From the NCBI GenBank assembly GCA_015075275.1, contig JABTUU010000002.1:434001-498000 (forward strand): a stretch of DNA of 64,000 nt. Direction: 5' to 3'. The translations under genes were made by a program, and so were the position numbers. This stretch comes from Anaerolineales bacterium (lineage in GTDB: Bacteria; Chloroflexota; Anaerolineae; Anaerolineales; Villigracilaceae). Shown here one piece after another: positions 1-9,100 of the stretch (position 1 is the first letter of the stretch; each line of letters opens with the position of its first letter). The notes beneath the pieces are model-generated. The model was not told the origin of the DNA. It saw only the letters and a program-made list of their open reading frames with translations, and ran no database searches.

Positions 1-63
1 TTCTTGGAAGCGATTACCAACCATGCTTCCACCCTGAAACGCTGGAAAACTAAATATGCCTTT

Positions 64-399
64 TTAACCGCCCGCAATCTTAACCTGATATCCCAATGAG
101 GATAACAATTCCGCGATCTGCTTGCGATGTTCGCCTTGAATCTCAATCGTCCCATCTTTGACGGTCCCGCCTGCGCCGCATTCTTGCTTAATCCGCTTTG
201 TTAGCGACTTTAACCCCTCAGCCGACAGCGTTAAATTCTTTATGAGCGTCACGGCTTTTCCGCCGCGTCCGGACGATTCACGATGCAAGTAAACAGTCTT
301 TTGGCGCAAGGGAACGATTCCATATCCCTTCGCGGGAGGAGGAGGCGCCTTCCGCACATCGCCTCGTTCTGAAGACCAGACGGTTTTATGGCTCGACAT
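64..399 (-). CDS. yciH: SUI1/eIF1-like (YciH family) translation factor
   Basis: A 111-residue protein with a basic, disordered N-terminus and a C-terminal SUI1/eIF1 fold. The core carries GRGGKAVTLI (strand and loop), the conserved CGAGGTVKDGTIEIQG segment, and an ending HRKQIAELLSSLGY that is typical of bacterial YciH. The family is homologous to eukaryotic initiation factor 1 and is thought to affect initiation fidelity. I chose the ATG at 399, not an upstream one at 456, because a GGAAA stretch precedes it at good distance and the upstream residues look non-conserved. It is transcribed divergently from the recombinase-like gene that follows. Family assignment is firm; cellular role is inferred. 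Confidence 0.85.
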   Translation of the reverse strand: MSSHKTVWSSERGDVRKAPPPPAKGYGIVPLRQKTVYLHRESSGRGGKAVTLIKNLTLSAEGLKSLTKRIKQECGAGGTVKDGTIEIQGEHRKQIAELLSSLGYQVKIAGG

Positions 400-498
400 C
401 GGCGTTTCCAATTGTAATATAAACGTTATCGTGCGGCAAATATTCATCGTTGACACAGCCCTCTTTCCCGACTAAACTACACGAAAACAGGAGCCGCT

Positions 499-1395
499 AT
501 GCCTGAAAATTTAACTTCACACCTAGATCAGAATACGACGATCGTCGTTGCGATTAATGCGTGGGAGATGTACCTTGCGGATCAAGGACGTTCGCCGAAC
601 ACGATTAAAGCTTTCCGATCAGACGTGCGCCTGCTGGTCAACTTCCTGCCTGACGATACGACGTTGAGCAAAGCAACAACCAAAGAGCTCGCTCGTTTCT
701 TTGACTGGATGGAAAATGAGCGCGAGGTAGCATGCAGCCCAAAGACGCTGGCGCGGCGCATTACTTCCGTCAAGTCGTTATTCCGTTGGCTGCATCAATT
801 TGGCGCAATCGTCGTAGACCCTGCCGAGAAGATCGCGCAACGATCCGTGATCAGCCCCGTCCCGATGGTGTTGACTCGCGAAGAGTATGAGCGGGCGTTG
901 CTTGCCGCCGATCGCCGCCGCCGCGCCGCCAAGCCCGACGCTCGCTTGTATACATTGGCGTATCTGCTTCTTTCCACCGGCGTTAAGAAGAGCGAAACGC
1001 TCGGAATCGAAATCGAACATCTCGAATTGGATGCGCCCGGCGAACCGCGGGTTTTCATCAAATATGCTTCGCCGGCGAATCGCTATAAAGAGCGCAAAAT
1101 CACGCTTCCACAAGATTGGCTTCCCGCGTACGAAGAGTATCTCGCCCAATATAAGCCGGAAACAAAACTTTTTCCGTGGTCGCCCCGCCGGTTGGAATAC
1201 CTACTCGAAGACCTCAGCGCGGAAGCGGGGCTGACAAAACGTATTTCCTTTGACATGTGCCGCTGGACATGTGCGCTCAACGATTATCGCGCCGGCATGG
1301 AACCGGATGCGATTCGCCAGAAGCTTGGCGTGTCGAAAATCCAATGGCGCGAACTGTTCAATAAGTTGAGAATCCTGGCGGAAAAAGAAGAGTGA
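499..1395 (+). CDS. Tyrosine-recombinase-fold protein with degenerate active site
   Basis: A 298-residue protein with the XerC/D layout. The N-terminal SAM-like core-binding domain covers about residues 15-110 (W22, RSPNTIKAFRSDV, SVKSLFRWL). The catalytic fold covers about 125-295. Aligned by eye to XerD, the first catalytic Arg is K163 (GVKKSE), the hairpin Lys is kept (K197, YKERK), the box II His is D252, the following Arg is kept (R255), the second His is V278 (LGVSK), and the Tyr nucleophile nine residues later is F287. Four of six catalytic positions are therefore changed. It probably binds DNA but cannot recombine by the normal chemistry. It ends 3 bp before convergent tilS. No att-like repeats or phage genes lie nearby, which argues against an active mobile element. 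Confidence 0.8.
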   Translation: MPENLTSHLDQNTTIVVAINAWEMYLADQGRSPNTIKAFRSDVRLLVNFLPDDTTLSKATTKELARFFDWMENEREVACSPKTLARRITSVKSLFRWLHQFGAIVVDPAEKIAQRSVISPVPMVLTREEYERALLAADRRRRAAKPDARLYTLAYLLLSTGVKKSETLGIEIEHLELDAPGEPRVFIKYASPANRYKERKITLPQDWLPAYEEYLAQYKPETKLFPWSPRRLEYLLEDLSAEAGLTKRISFDMCRWTCALNDYRAGMEPDAIRQKLGVSKIQWRELFNKLRILAEKEE

Positions 1396-1398
1396 TCG

Positions 1399-2829
1399 TT
1401 AATGTCTCGTCAGCGAGAAATAGAGCGCTTGCCGCGTCGACGCGGTCAAGCGAAACGGGTGCGCCGGGCGGTAGCCGGGCGCCCATGCGATAACGTCGCC
1501 CGCGCATAGGAGGGGCCAGCGCGCGCGCGCACGTTGGGGCAATTTTACATTCACGAAGAAATCAGAAAGTTTAATAGAATCGCCGTTCATGCCAAGCGGC
1601 GCGAAACGGTCGCCGCCTTGTCGCGCGCGCAACGTGAGCGCGCCGGAAATTTGCTCCGCGTCCAGCCACGCTTGAAACGGGTCTTTGTTCGCCTTTGCCG
1701 CTTCTGCGGCGAGCGACGCGATGCTCCAGAGTTCGCAGGTTAACATCCAACCGCCGGGCAGCGCGGTTTGACCGGGGACGTTCAGCGCAATGACCGAGCG
1801 TTCGTCGCTTAATTGGGGCCAGCGTTCGATCGGCAGGCTGGATTCGTTTGCGGTTAAATAAATAAATGCGTCTTCGCGCCACAGATAGAAACCTTGCAGC
1901 AGATCCAGCCGCACCGGGCGCGCCGGGTCGGAGATGAATTGCGCGGCGCGTTCGAGCATAGAGAAATTAACGTCGGGCGAGTCGACTTGCAACCGCTCAA
2001 TAGCGCGGCGGATCAGATTTCGACGCAGCCCTGCCGGGCGCATTTCCAACGCGGATGCATTAAAGGCGATGAAATCTTTGGCTTCTTGTGCGACGGTCTG
2101 TTTCCAATCTTCGTCGAGCGCGCGCGATAGAATCTCGTAATCGTCTGTCAGCGCGCGAGACATGCGCCATAGCGCCTCGCGAAAACGCGGGTTATACGTT
2201 TCGAGGGTGGGTATCAGCGCGTGGCGCAAGCGATTGCGGAAGAAGTCGAGCGAAGCGTTCGTGGGATCGTAACGCGGATGAAGGCCGCTTTCCGCGCAAT
2301 AGACAATAGTCTCTTCGCGCCATACGTCGAGCAATGGACGCACAATGGGAATTTCATCATCAAAAGCGCGAATGGTCGCACGGTACAGCATGCCCTTTAA
2401 TCCGGTTAACCCAGCCCCCCGCAGAAAGTTCATCAGCACGGTTTCCACCTGATCGTCGGCGGTATGACCGACCGCCACCGCTTGCGCGTCATTTCGCCGC
2501 GCTTGTTCCATGAGGAATTGATAGCGCATCATCCGCGCCGCTTCTTCGATGGACATTTTTTGCGCGCCCGCGTATTGGCGCACATCGCCCTTGCCAATGA
2601 CCCATTTGAGGTTTAAGCGCGCTGCGATTCTCTCGACCAGATCCGCGTCGGCGTCGGCATCGGGGCGCAACATGTGATTGAAGTGCGCGACGATGACGCG
2701 GTAACCCGCCGAATGCAGGACGTTCAACAGGCACAGGCTGTCGGGTCCACCGGAGATTCCCGCTACGATGGGCGCTTCTTTAATCAATCCGCATCGTTCG
2801 CGGAGGATGGATTCGATATGTTCGATCAT
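1399..2829 (-). CDS. tilS: tRNA(Ile)-lysidine synthase
   Basis: A 476-residue enzyme that attaches lysine to C34 of the CAU-anticodon tRNA(Ile), changing its decoding and charging from Met to Ile. The N-type ATP pyrophosphatase domain opens with the PP-loop SGGPDS (about residues 26-31), followed by AHFNHMLR and the VGHTADDQVETVLMNFLRGAGLTGL signature near residues 120-145. A helical TilS substrate-binding part follows, and a C-terminal TilS domain (TLRARQGGDRFAPLGM) ends in the usual region. Length is normal. It sits downstream of, and on the same strand as, the methylmalonyl-CoA epimerase gene, with a GC-rich palindrome between them. Confidence 0.95.
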   Translation of the reverse strand: MIEHIESILRERCGLIKEAPIVAGISGGPDSLCLLNVLHSAGYRVIVAHFNHMLRPDADADADLVERIAARLNLKWVIGKGDVRQYAGAQKMSIEEAARMMRYQFLMEQARRNDAQAVAVGHTADDQVETVLMNFLRGAGLTGLKGMLYRATIRAFDDEIPIVRPLLDVWREETIVYCAESGLHPRYDPTNASLDFFRNRLRHALIPTLETYNPRFREALWRMSRALTDDYEILSRALDEDWKQTVAQEAKDFIAFNASALEMRPAGLRRNLIRRAIERLQVDSPDVNFSMLERAAQFISDPARPVRLDLLQGFYLWREDAFIYLTANESSLPIERWPQLSDERSVIALNVPGQTALPGGWMLTCELWSIASLAAEAAKANKDPFQAWLDAEQISGALTLRARQGGDRFAPLGMNGDSIKLSDFFVNVKLPQRARARWPLLCAGDVIAWAPGYRPAHPFRLTASTRQALYFSLTRH

Positions 2830-2847
2830 GGTTATGCGAGGTTAGGC

Positions 2848-2863
2848 GGGGCGCCGGCGCCCC
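2848..2863. repeat. GC-rich 16-bp perfect palindrome between genes
   Basis: GGGGCGCC followed immediately by its reverse complement, in the 40-bp gap between the epimerase and tilS. There is no T-run, so it is not a standard terminator. It is probably one of the dispersed hairpins found in this genome. Confidence 0.5.
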
Positions 2864-2869
2864 ACCGCG

Positions 2870-3274
2870 TTAGATTTGATAAAGTTCGACCAATACGCCG
2901 CCGGCGCTTTCGGGGTGGATGAACGCGTAGCGTTTTCCATCGACGGCGATACGCGGTTGTTCGTTAATGAGCCGGATATTTTTCGCATGCAACTGCGCCA
3001 GCAAACCTTCAATATCGTCCACTTCCAAACAGACATGATGCAGTCCGGGTCCGCGTTTGGCGAGAAATTTCGCAACGCCTGAATCGGCTGAAGTGGAACG
3101 CACCAACTCCACGTCGGAATCGCGAAGCGGTAGAAAGGCGACCTGCGATTTTTCTGCGGGAACATCGCGCAGTTCGGCTACTTCCATTCCTAAGGCGTCG
3201 CGCCAGAACGATAAGGCTTGTTCCATATCGTCCACGACGATCGCGACATGATTGATCTGTTTCACTTGAGGCAT
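2870..3274 (-). CDS. mce: Methylmalonyl-CoA epimerase
   Basis: A 134-residue VOC/glyoxalase-fold protein that interconverts (R)- and (S)-methylmalonyl-CoA. It starts with the metal-ligand region INHVAIVVDDMEQALSFWRDALG and later has GLHHVCLEVDDIEGLL and the C-terminal ligand Glu in GVLVELYQI, the usual order for this family. I picked the ATG at 3274 because GGAG precedes it by about 7 bp; the longer form to 3328 adds an unrelated leader. The partner methylmalonyl-CoA mutase subunit lies at 26630-28309, so propionyl-CoA/succinyl-CoA interconversion is likely, although the genes are unlinked here. Confidence 0.92.
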   Translation of the reverse strand: MPQVKQINHVAIVVDDMEQALSFWRDALGMEVAELRDVPAEKSQVAFLPLRDSDVELVRSTSADSGVAKFLAKRGPGLHHVCLEVDDIEGLLAQLHAKNIRLINEQPRIAVDGKRYAFIHPESAGGVLVELYQI

Positions 3275-3372
3275 GCGATTCTCCAATAGACGCGGCGTTC
3301 TTGATAGATTTGCGAATGCGAGTCTCATTATATCCGCTTGCCAGAGAATTGGAGAACGGTTAAGATTGGGGC

Positions 3373-3753
3373 ATGTCTGCTTTTCCTTTTAACGCGCGTC
3401 GCGTAACGTCTATCGTCGGCATGATCGTGTTGGTCTTTGTGGCGCTGGGGTTTAACCGCCGGCTGGAAGAGTTTAATCTGTTGAACAAACAATATGAATT
3501 GGTGCGCGCGCAAGCCACGCAGGCTGGGCAAACGCAGATAGCGTTGCAGACGAAAGCGGCTTATGCCAAGTCGGAACAGGCGGTGGCGGAATGGGCGCGT
3601 ACGAACGGCCACTACATTCAAGACGGCGACCTGCCGGTTGTGCCGCTGGGGCAGCCGGGCGAAGCGTCGGATGAATTGAGCGCGCCAGCGCCGACGCCGA
3701 CGCCGATGACAAACGTCGAAACTTGGTGGGATTTATTCTTTGGCGAGCGTTAA
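3373..3753 (+). CDS. Septum-formation-initiator-like (FtsB/DivIC family) membrane protein
   Basis: A 126-residue single-pass protein. A short basic N-terminus is followed by a transmembrane helix (about residues 11-27, VTSIVGMIVLVFVALGF), then a coiled-coil-like stretch (RRLEEFNLLNKQYELVRAQATQA). The last part, DGDLPVVPLG then a Pro-rich linker and VETWWDLFFGER, resembles DivIC-like proteins of Chloroflexota. It probably scaffolds the divisome with FtsL and FtsQ. The 3' end overlaps the lysA-like start by 14 bp, which suggests cotranscription. Assignment rests on topology and motif style, so it is moderately secure. Confidence 0.7.
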   Translation: MSAFPFNARRVTSIVGMIVLVFVALGFNRRLEEFNLLNKQYELVRAQATQAGQTQIALQTKAAYAKSEQAVAEWARTNGHYIQDGDLPVVPLGQPGEASDELSAPAPTPTPMTNVETWWDLFFGER

Positions 3754-5059
3754 TCCACCGTGGGCGGCGCGCCGGCTGCCGCTCTTTCCACCGTCTACCG
3801 ACGTACGCAACGGCGCGCTTTTTATCGCAGGACATTCTCTCGCTTCTCTTGCCGGCGAGTACGGGACTCCACTGTATATTTATGATCGTGCCGCACTTGA
3901 CCTCGTCGTAGCAGAGTACGTCTCTGCGTTGCGTGCATACGCTCCGGGCGCGGCGCGGATCACATATGCGGGCAAAGCCTTTCTGTGTAAGGCAGTCGCG
4001 GCATGGACGAAGCGGCATAACTTGACAGTGGATTGCACGGGCGAAGGCGAGATCGGCGTCGCTGTCGCAGGCGGCGTTTTACGCGAAAATATCCTCGTGC
4101 ACGGGGTCAATAAATCGCAAGCCGATTTGGCGCAGGCATTCGAACATGCGGGGACGATTGTGGTGGATCAGTTGACGGAACTAAGAAATATTCAGGCGCT
4201 TGCCGCCAACAGCCAATTCCCAACCCCAAATCTCTGGTTGAGGTTATTGCCCGGCGTCGCCGTCTCTACGCATCACGCCTATACACAGACTGGGCAGCAT
4301 GATAGTAAATTCGGCATGACGCGCGACGAGATACTCAAAGCGGCGGCGTTTTGCAGGGAACACGCTTTGCCGCTCGTGGGAATTCACTTCCATCAAGGTT
4401 CCAACTTCCGCGACCCCGAACCGTTGCTCCCCGCCATAGACCTCGCGCTTGACCTTGTCAAACAGATAGGCTTGGACGACGAATGGCATTTTTGTCCCGG
4501 CGGCGGCTGGGGCGCGGCGTATCACGAAGATGAATTGCCGCGCCCGGCGGTTGACGAGTACGCGCGCGGAATCGCCGAAGCGGTCATCGAAGGTTGCCAT
4601 ACGCGCGGGCTGACGCTTCCCACGTTACACCTGGAACCGGGACGCAGCCTCGTAGCGCGGGCAGGAGTCGCCGTCTATCGCATTGGCGCGATCAAGCGTC
4701 GCGGCGATAAAATTTGGGTTCTAACCGATGGCGGCATGGCGGATAACCCGCGCTTTGCGCTATACGGCGCGAGATATTCGTGCCTGCCTGTCGCAGGGTT
4801 GAACCGAGCGGGCGCGGCGGCGATCTCTATCGCCGGACCGTACTGCGAATCGGGCGATATGATCCTAGAGGATTTGCAAATGCCCGAGCTAGCGGAAGGC
4901 GAATTGATCGCGATTCCGACTTCGGGCGCGTATCACTTGAGCATGTCGTCTAACTACAACGGTGCGCGCCGCCCGGCGACGGTCTGGCTGGAAGCTGAGA
5001 GCGTAAGCCTTATTCAGCGCCGCGAGACGGTTGCAGATCTGTTGCGGCGCGATCTATAA
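3740..5059 (+). CDS. lysA: Diaminopimelate decarboxylase (fold-III PLP enzyme)
   Basis: A 439-residue alanine-racemase-type PLP decarboxylase, expected to make L-lysine from meso-diaminopimelate. The PLP lysine is in YAGKAF (about residue 79). Other family signatures are the DCTGEGE region, HDSKFGM, GIHFHQGSNF, the glycine-rich phosphate site CPGGGWG, LEPGRSLVA, and the second-subunit motif YCESGDM. These fit LysA better than ornithine decarboxylases, but related carboxynorspermidine-type enzymes share them. It overlaps the DivIC-like gene and reads into a small membrane-protein gene 40 bp downstream. Confidence 0.85.
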   Translation: MASVNPPWAARRLPLFPPSTDVRNGALFIAGHSLASLAGEYGTPLYIYDRAALDLVVAEYVSALRAYAPGAARITYAGKAFLCKAVAAWTKRHNLTVDCTGEGEIGVAVAGGVLRENILVHGVNKSQADLAQAFEHAGTIVVDQLTELRNIQALAANSQFPTPNLWLRLLPGVAVSTHHAYTQTGQHDSKFGMTRDEILKAAAFCREHALPLVGIHFHQGSNFRDPEPLLPAIDLALDLVKQIGLDDEWHFCPGGGWGAAYHEDELPRPAVDEYARGIAEAVIEGCHTRGLTLPTLHLEPGRSLVARAGVAVYRIGAIKRRGDKIWVLTDGGMADNPRFALYGARYSCLPVAGLNRAGAAAISIAGPYCESGDMILEDLQMPELAEGELIAIPTSGAYHLSMSSNYNGARRPATVWLEAESVSLIQRRETVADLLRRDL

Positions 5060-5100
5060 GCGCCGCATTGACGCTTACATTCAAGGATAAGGTTGGCGCT

Positions 5101-5460
5101 ATGAATAATTTCCTCGTTAAGCTTCCTTCGTTGCTTGCGTTCTTTATCGGAATCATGTCTATCCTCGCGGGCGGGAGAGTCGTCTTCTTCGGCTGGCGTC
5201 CGGATTATCGCGTTTTGATGTGGCTGCCGATCTATAACTTTATCGCCGGCTGGCTGACCTTGCTTCCAGCCTATTGGTTATGGATCAATCATCGTTATGC
5301 GCTTGCCGCGTCTCTGGCGATCTTTACGCTGCATGCGATCGCGCTGGTCGCGCTAGTCATCGCTTTTCGCGGGCAGGCTGCCGCACAAAGTTTCGGCGCC
5401 ATGTCGTTTCGCTTGGGGGTGTGGGTTATAATACTCGCGCTGGTATGGTTTCGCCGTTAA
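5101..5460 (+). CDS. Four-helix integral membrane protein, unknown function
   Basis: A 119-residue hydrophobic protein with about four transmembrane helices (LLAFFIGIMSILAG, WLPIYNFIAGWLTLLPAYWLW, ALAASLAIFTLHAIALVALVIAF, and a C-terminal VWVIILALVWF). I recognise no family. The ATG at 5101 is preferred because AAGG lies 8 bp upstream; an earlier in-frame start at 5068 lacks this. It follows lysA by 40 bp and precedes the cytochrome b561 gene by 46 bp on the same strand, so a shared transcript is possible. Confidence 0.6.
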   Translation: MNNFLVKLPSLLAFFIGIMSILAGGRVVFFGWRPDYRVLMWLPIYNFIAGWLTLLPAYWLWINHRYALAASLAIFTLHAIALVALVIAFRGQAAAQSFGAMSFRLGVWVIILALVWFRR

Positions 5461-5506
5461 GTGCAGCCCTATCTCGCACAATCTCAACTCAACGAAAGAG
5501 GTATCC

Positions 5507-6040
5507 ATGTCTCAACAGCCTGTCCCTTCTCGCTATCGCCCCCTTCAAGTTTCTTTACATTGGTTGACTTTTCTGCTGATCGCTGCGGCGTTTGTGGCCG
5601 GCAAGAATATGAGTCGCATCTCCAACGACGACGCCGGTAAAATCGCGCCGCTGGCGATCCACATGACGATCGGCGTTCTCATCCTGCTGGCGGTCATCAT
5701 CCGTATCGCAGCATTGAGGAAATTTCCGCCGCCGGCGCCTATCTCTACCGGCAACGCCGCTTTAGACGTCCTCGCCAAACTGACGCACGGCGCGCTGTAT
5801 TTGTTCACCTTGCTGATGGCGTTGAGCGGCATCATCTTATCTTTACAGGCGGGGATTGGAAAAGCGCTGCTGGGCGGCGGCGCGCTGCCCGCCGATTTTC
5901 TCGACTTTACGGCGCGCACTCTGCATGGTTTCATCGCGCCGGCGTTGTTCGCGCTCATTGTTTTGCACATCGTTGGAGCGCTTTATCATCAACTTGTTCT
6001 TAAGGACGGGCTGATGGAACGCATGAGGGTCGGAAAGTAA
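5507..6040 (+). CDS. Cytochrome b561 family membrane protein
   Basis: A 177-residue four-helix membrane protein. Haem-ligand-type histidines sit one per helix: H18 in LQVSLHW, H52 in AIHMTIG, H93 in LTHGALY, and H139/H153 in RTLHGFIAPALF and LHIVGALYHQ. This is the pattern of bacterial CybB-type cytochrome b561, which moves electrons between quinol and periplasmic acceptors or superoxide. Start at 5507 is preceded by AAAGAGG. A strong bidirectional terminator follows at 6097-6128. Confidence 0.85.
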   Translation: MSQQPVPSRYRPLQVSLHWLTFLLIAAAFVAGKNMSRISNDDAGKIAPLAIHMTIGVLILLAVIIRIAALRKFPPPAPISTGNAALDVLAKLTHGALYLFTLLMALSGIILSLQAGIGKALLGGGALPADFLDFTARTLHGFIAPALFALIVLHIVGALYHQLVLKDGLMERMRVGK

Positions 6041-6096
6041 GCGACGCTGGAAAGCGCGCTTTTCGATAAGAACATATCGCTTTGACCGAAGCGATA

Positions 6097-6128
6097 AAAA
6101 AGCCGATGTCTTACGACATCGGCTTTTT
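6097..6128. terminator. Bidirectional intrinsic terminator
   Basis: A perfect 14-bp stem (left arm 6097-6110, loop TTAC, right arm 6115-6128) rich in GC at the loop side, with A and T runs at its outer edges. It lies between two convergent genes (cytochrome b561 and the giant adhesin), so it can stop transcription from both sides. Confidence 0.9.
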
Positions 6129-6148
6129 CGTTTCATACACAGAGACGG

Positions 6149-9100
6149 TTACCGACCAGACTCGCGGAGCGGCGCCGGCGCGGCGCTATCTTGCTCCACA
6201 CGGAGCAGAACGGCGCGCACGGCGTAGCGGTAGGCGTAAGCGTCGAGCCGCGGGTTGTAATCTTCGCAAGTAATCAGCGTCAGCCAGGTGTATCCATCGT
6301 TCTTGAAGACCGAGAAGTCGGTGGGACGCACTGAGCGCGTTTCGCGCACTTCGTAAACGTAGCGATATCCGTTGATGTGCATGACGACTTGATTGCCCCA
6401 GTAGAGTCTATTCAAGTTGCGGAACGGACCCGCCGTGCCATCCGCCAATGTGACATGTCCCGTCAGCGCAGTTGTGCCAACTTGCCCCGGGAAGGTCGTG
6501 CCAGCCAGATAACCTACCTGATTAGAAAGCCAAGTCAGATCCCAGCCGTCCGCGGTGAGCGGCACGCCAGTAGTGGGCAGGTTCAAGCCGAGCGCGGGGA
6601 TTTCGAGCCAAGTGTTGCCGAGGTCGGCGTACGCTTTAGCAGCCGGCTGTTCGGGCAAGTTAGTAACTTGGTTGGGAGCAAAGCCGGTAGCGGGCAACGC
6701 ATTAGGCACGTCAACGGTAACGCTGGCGGATGCGCCGTAGTTGTTGACGCTGGTCGCATCTAGCGGATCGTACCAGCGTTCATTGCCAAAGCCGTTGTAA
6801 GGCGTGAGCGACTGCGGCTGACCGTTTGGCTGCGGGTCAATGGGCAGACTGGTCCAAGCAAGGTTGGTATCGTTGGTCGCCGGAGCAGGTCCGACAAACG
6901 TGGCTTGGAACGAGATAGAAGCGTTCTGCCCGAGCGGGAAGACATCCCAGAAGAAGGTGAGCGTGCGCGTTCCCGGAGCGTAATTCGTCGAAGTGGGCGC
7001 GAGGCCTGTGGTTTGGATCGTGCCGGGCAAGAACGCGAAGTTTGAAGGCAAGACGTCCGTCAGCGTCACGTCGTACGCGTCTACCGCGCTTTGAGCGGTG
7101 TGCGCCACGTCAATAGTGAACGTGACCGGGAAGCCCAGCGGTAGGATACGCGGCGAAGCGTCTTTGCCCACGGACATATCCGGCTCGATGATCTCAAGCG
7201 GGGGCGCGGCAGCAGCGAGCGAACCGCCGTTCCATCGCCAGAGGACGGAGTTGTTCAGTCCGCCTACACCGTTGACATTCGCGGCAATATCGAGAACGAC
7301 GACTTCGTAATTCACAACGAGCTGTTGCGCGCTGGCGGTGGGGTTGGATATATCGCCAAAGTTGAATGTGACGCGGCGGCCCTGATTGACCGGATCAGTA
7401 TTGCCGATCGGCTCCGCCGTCACGGTCGGGTTGGTCGGATCGTTGCACGCGTCCGTAAATCCGCCGGGCAGGTTGGTGGCGAGCGTTCCGCCGTTCACGC
7501 TGACACAACGGACAAACGCCAAGCCGCTATCAAGGATGTCGGTCGCTGTCAAGTTCAGCATGTTGGCGTTGGCTGGCACATCGAGCGTAATCTGGTACGT
7601 GACGATCTCGCCGATCAGGACGCGCGGCAACACGGGGGGCGCAGGGGCGGCCGGATCGGTTGGGTCAATTGTGGCGCCAGTGATGCTCTTCGCGTTGTTC
7701 GTCGCGACAGTATCAATATCGTTATCATCATCTGTCAGCGTTGGAATGATATCGTCCGTTACCGTGGCTTTGTTGTCAATTGGACCGACAGCCGCGCTGT
7801 TGACGACCACTTCGACCGTAATGGTCATGGAATCGCCGGAGTTGAGGCTGATGCCCGCCCAGGTGAGCGTAGTGGGCGTTACCGTCGTCGGCACGGGAGA
7901 GGCGTTTTGATAGGTCACCTCAGGCGGCAGGTCGTCAACGATCGTGAGCGACGGGCGATCCGTGCCGTTATTTGTGACGATGATCGTATAGGTGATAACT
8001 GAACCCGGCACAACAGTGGTCAGACCATCGTCCTTCGTGATCGAGAGACTCGTCGCAATAAAGCCGAAGTCCACTGTGGGATTAGCCGTAGCGCCGCTTG
8101 CGTTAGTAACCGTGTTGTTGTTTTGCGCGCCCGCAGAACCGGGCGTCAGGGTGACGACCGCGCTGGATGCCGCGCCGGAGGCTGTGCCAACGCCGTTGTC
8201 GTTATCGTCCGTGTTGGTGTTCGGGTTGCCAGTGTCTACGCTGTCGGCGCTGTCCACTGTGCTGATGTAGCCAGCGGGCGGTGTGACGCGTACGATGTAA
8301 TTTCCTTGCGGCAAGCCGGAGAACGAGTACGTTCCGCCTGCCCCGGTCGTGACGCCGCCGTTCGCGTCGTCTGCCGTGCCGAAGACGCCGTCGGGACCGA
8401 CTGGAATTTCAGTGACGCCATCCGCTGCAAACAATTGCACCGTCGCGCCAGACAGCGCCGTATCCGTCCCGTCGTAGGTTCCGTTGTTGTTGGCGTCCAC
8501 GAAGACTTGGTCGCCTAAGGTCTGGCGGTAGAAGCCAAAGTCTACCGTGCGGTTGCTGAACGCGTCGGGGGCTTCGCCGGCTGGGTTGGTCGGGTCGGCG
8601 TCCGTTTCGCCGGTCGGCTCGCTGGCGCTGGGTCCGAGCGTAACTGGCCCGCTGATGACTGCGCCGTTGAAGGCGCCAGAGGTCTGGCGCGTTCCGTTAT
8701 CGTCGCTGTCTACGTCGCCGTTCGGCGCGGGAGCGGCAGGTTCTAATACGGTTCCCGTTCCATCGAGAGTCGTGCCGCTGCTCCAGTAGCCGGTCAACGC
8801 TCCGCCGCTAAATTGATTGGCGGGGATGACAACCACATAATCGCCTTCAGGCAGGTTGTCGAAGCGGTAGTAGCCGCCGTTCGCGGTGACTTGCGAGGAC
8901 AGAACGCTGCCCGTCGGATTACCGGAGCCGTCCGCGGCGTACAGTTCAACCGTCACGCCGTCTGCGCCGACTTCCGTTCCGTCAAGCAGCGAGTTGTTGT
9001 TCGTGTCAAACCACACTCGGTTGCCTAGGCTGTAAATCGGCGTGATAAAGCCGAAGTCCACTGTGGGGTTAGCCGTAGCGCCGCTTGCGTTAGTGACCGT

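Noticed and set aside
499..1395. Integrase of an integrated phage or island at 0-2 kb
   Set aside because: Catalytic residues are missing and there are no phage genes, tRNA or att-like direct repeats nearby.
7325..8002. Long open frames on the plus strand across the adhesin gene (for example 7325-8002, 8123-8518, 9422-9733, 10673-11137)
   Set aside because: They are antisense shadows of the Asp/Gly/Thr-rich repeat coding sequence. They repeat with the 987-bp period, lack ribosome sites and show no recognisable domains.
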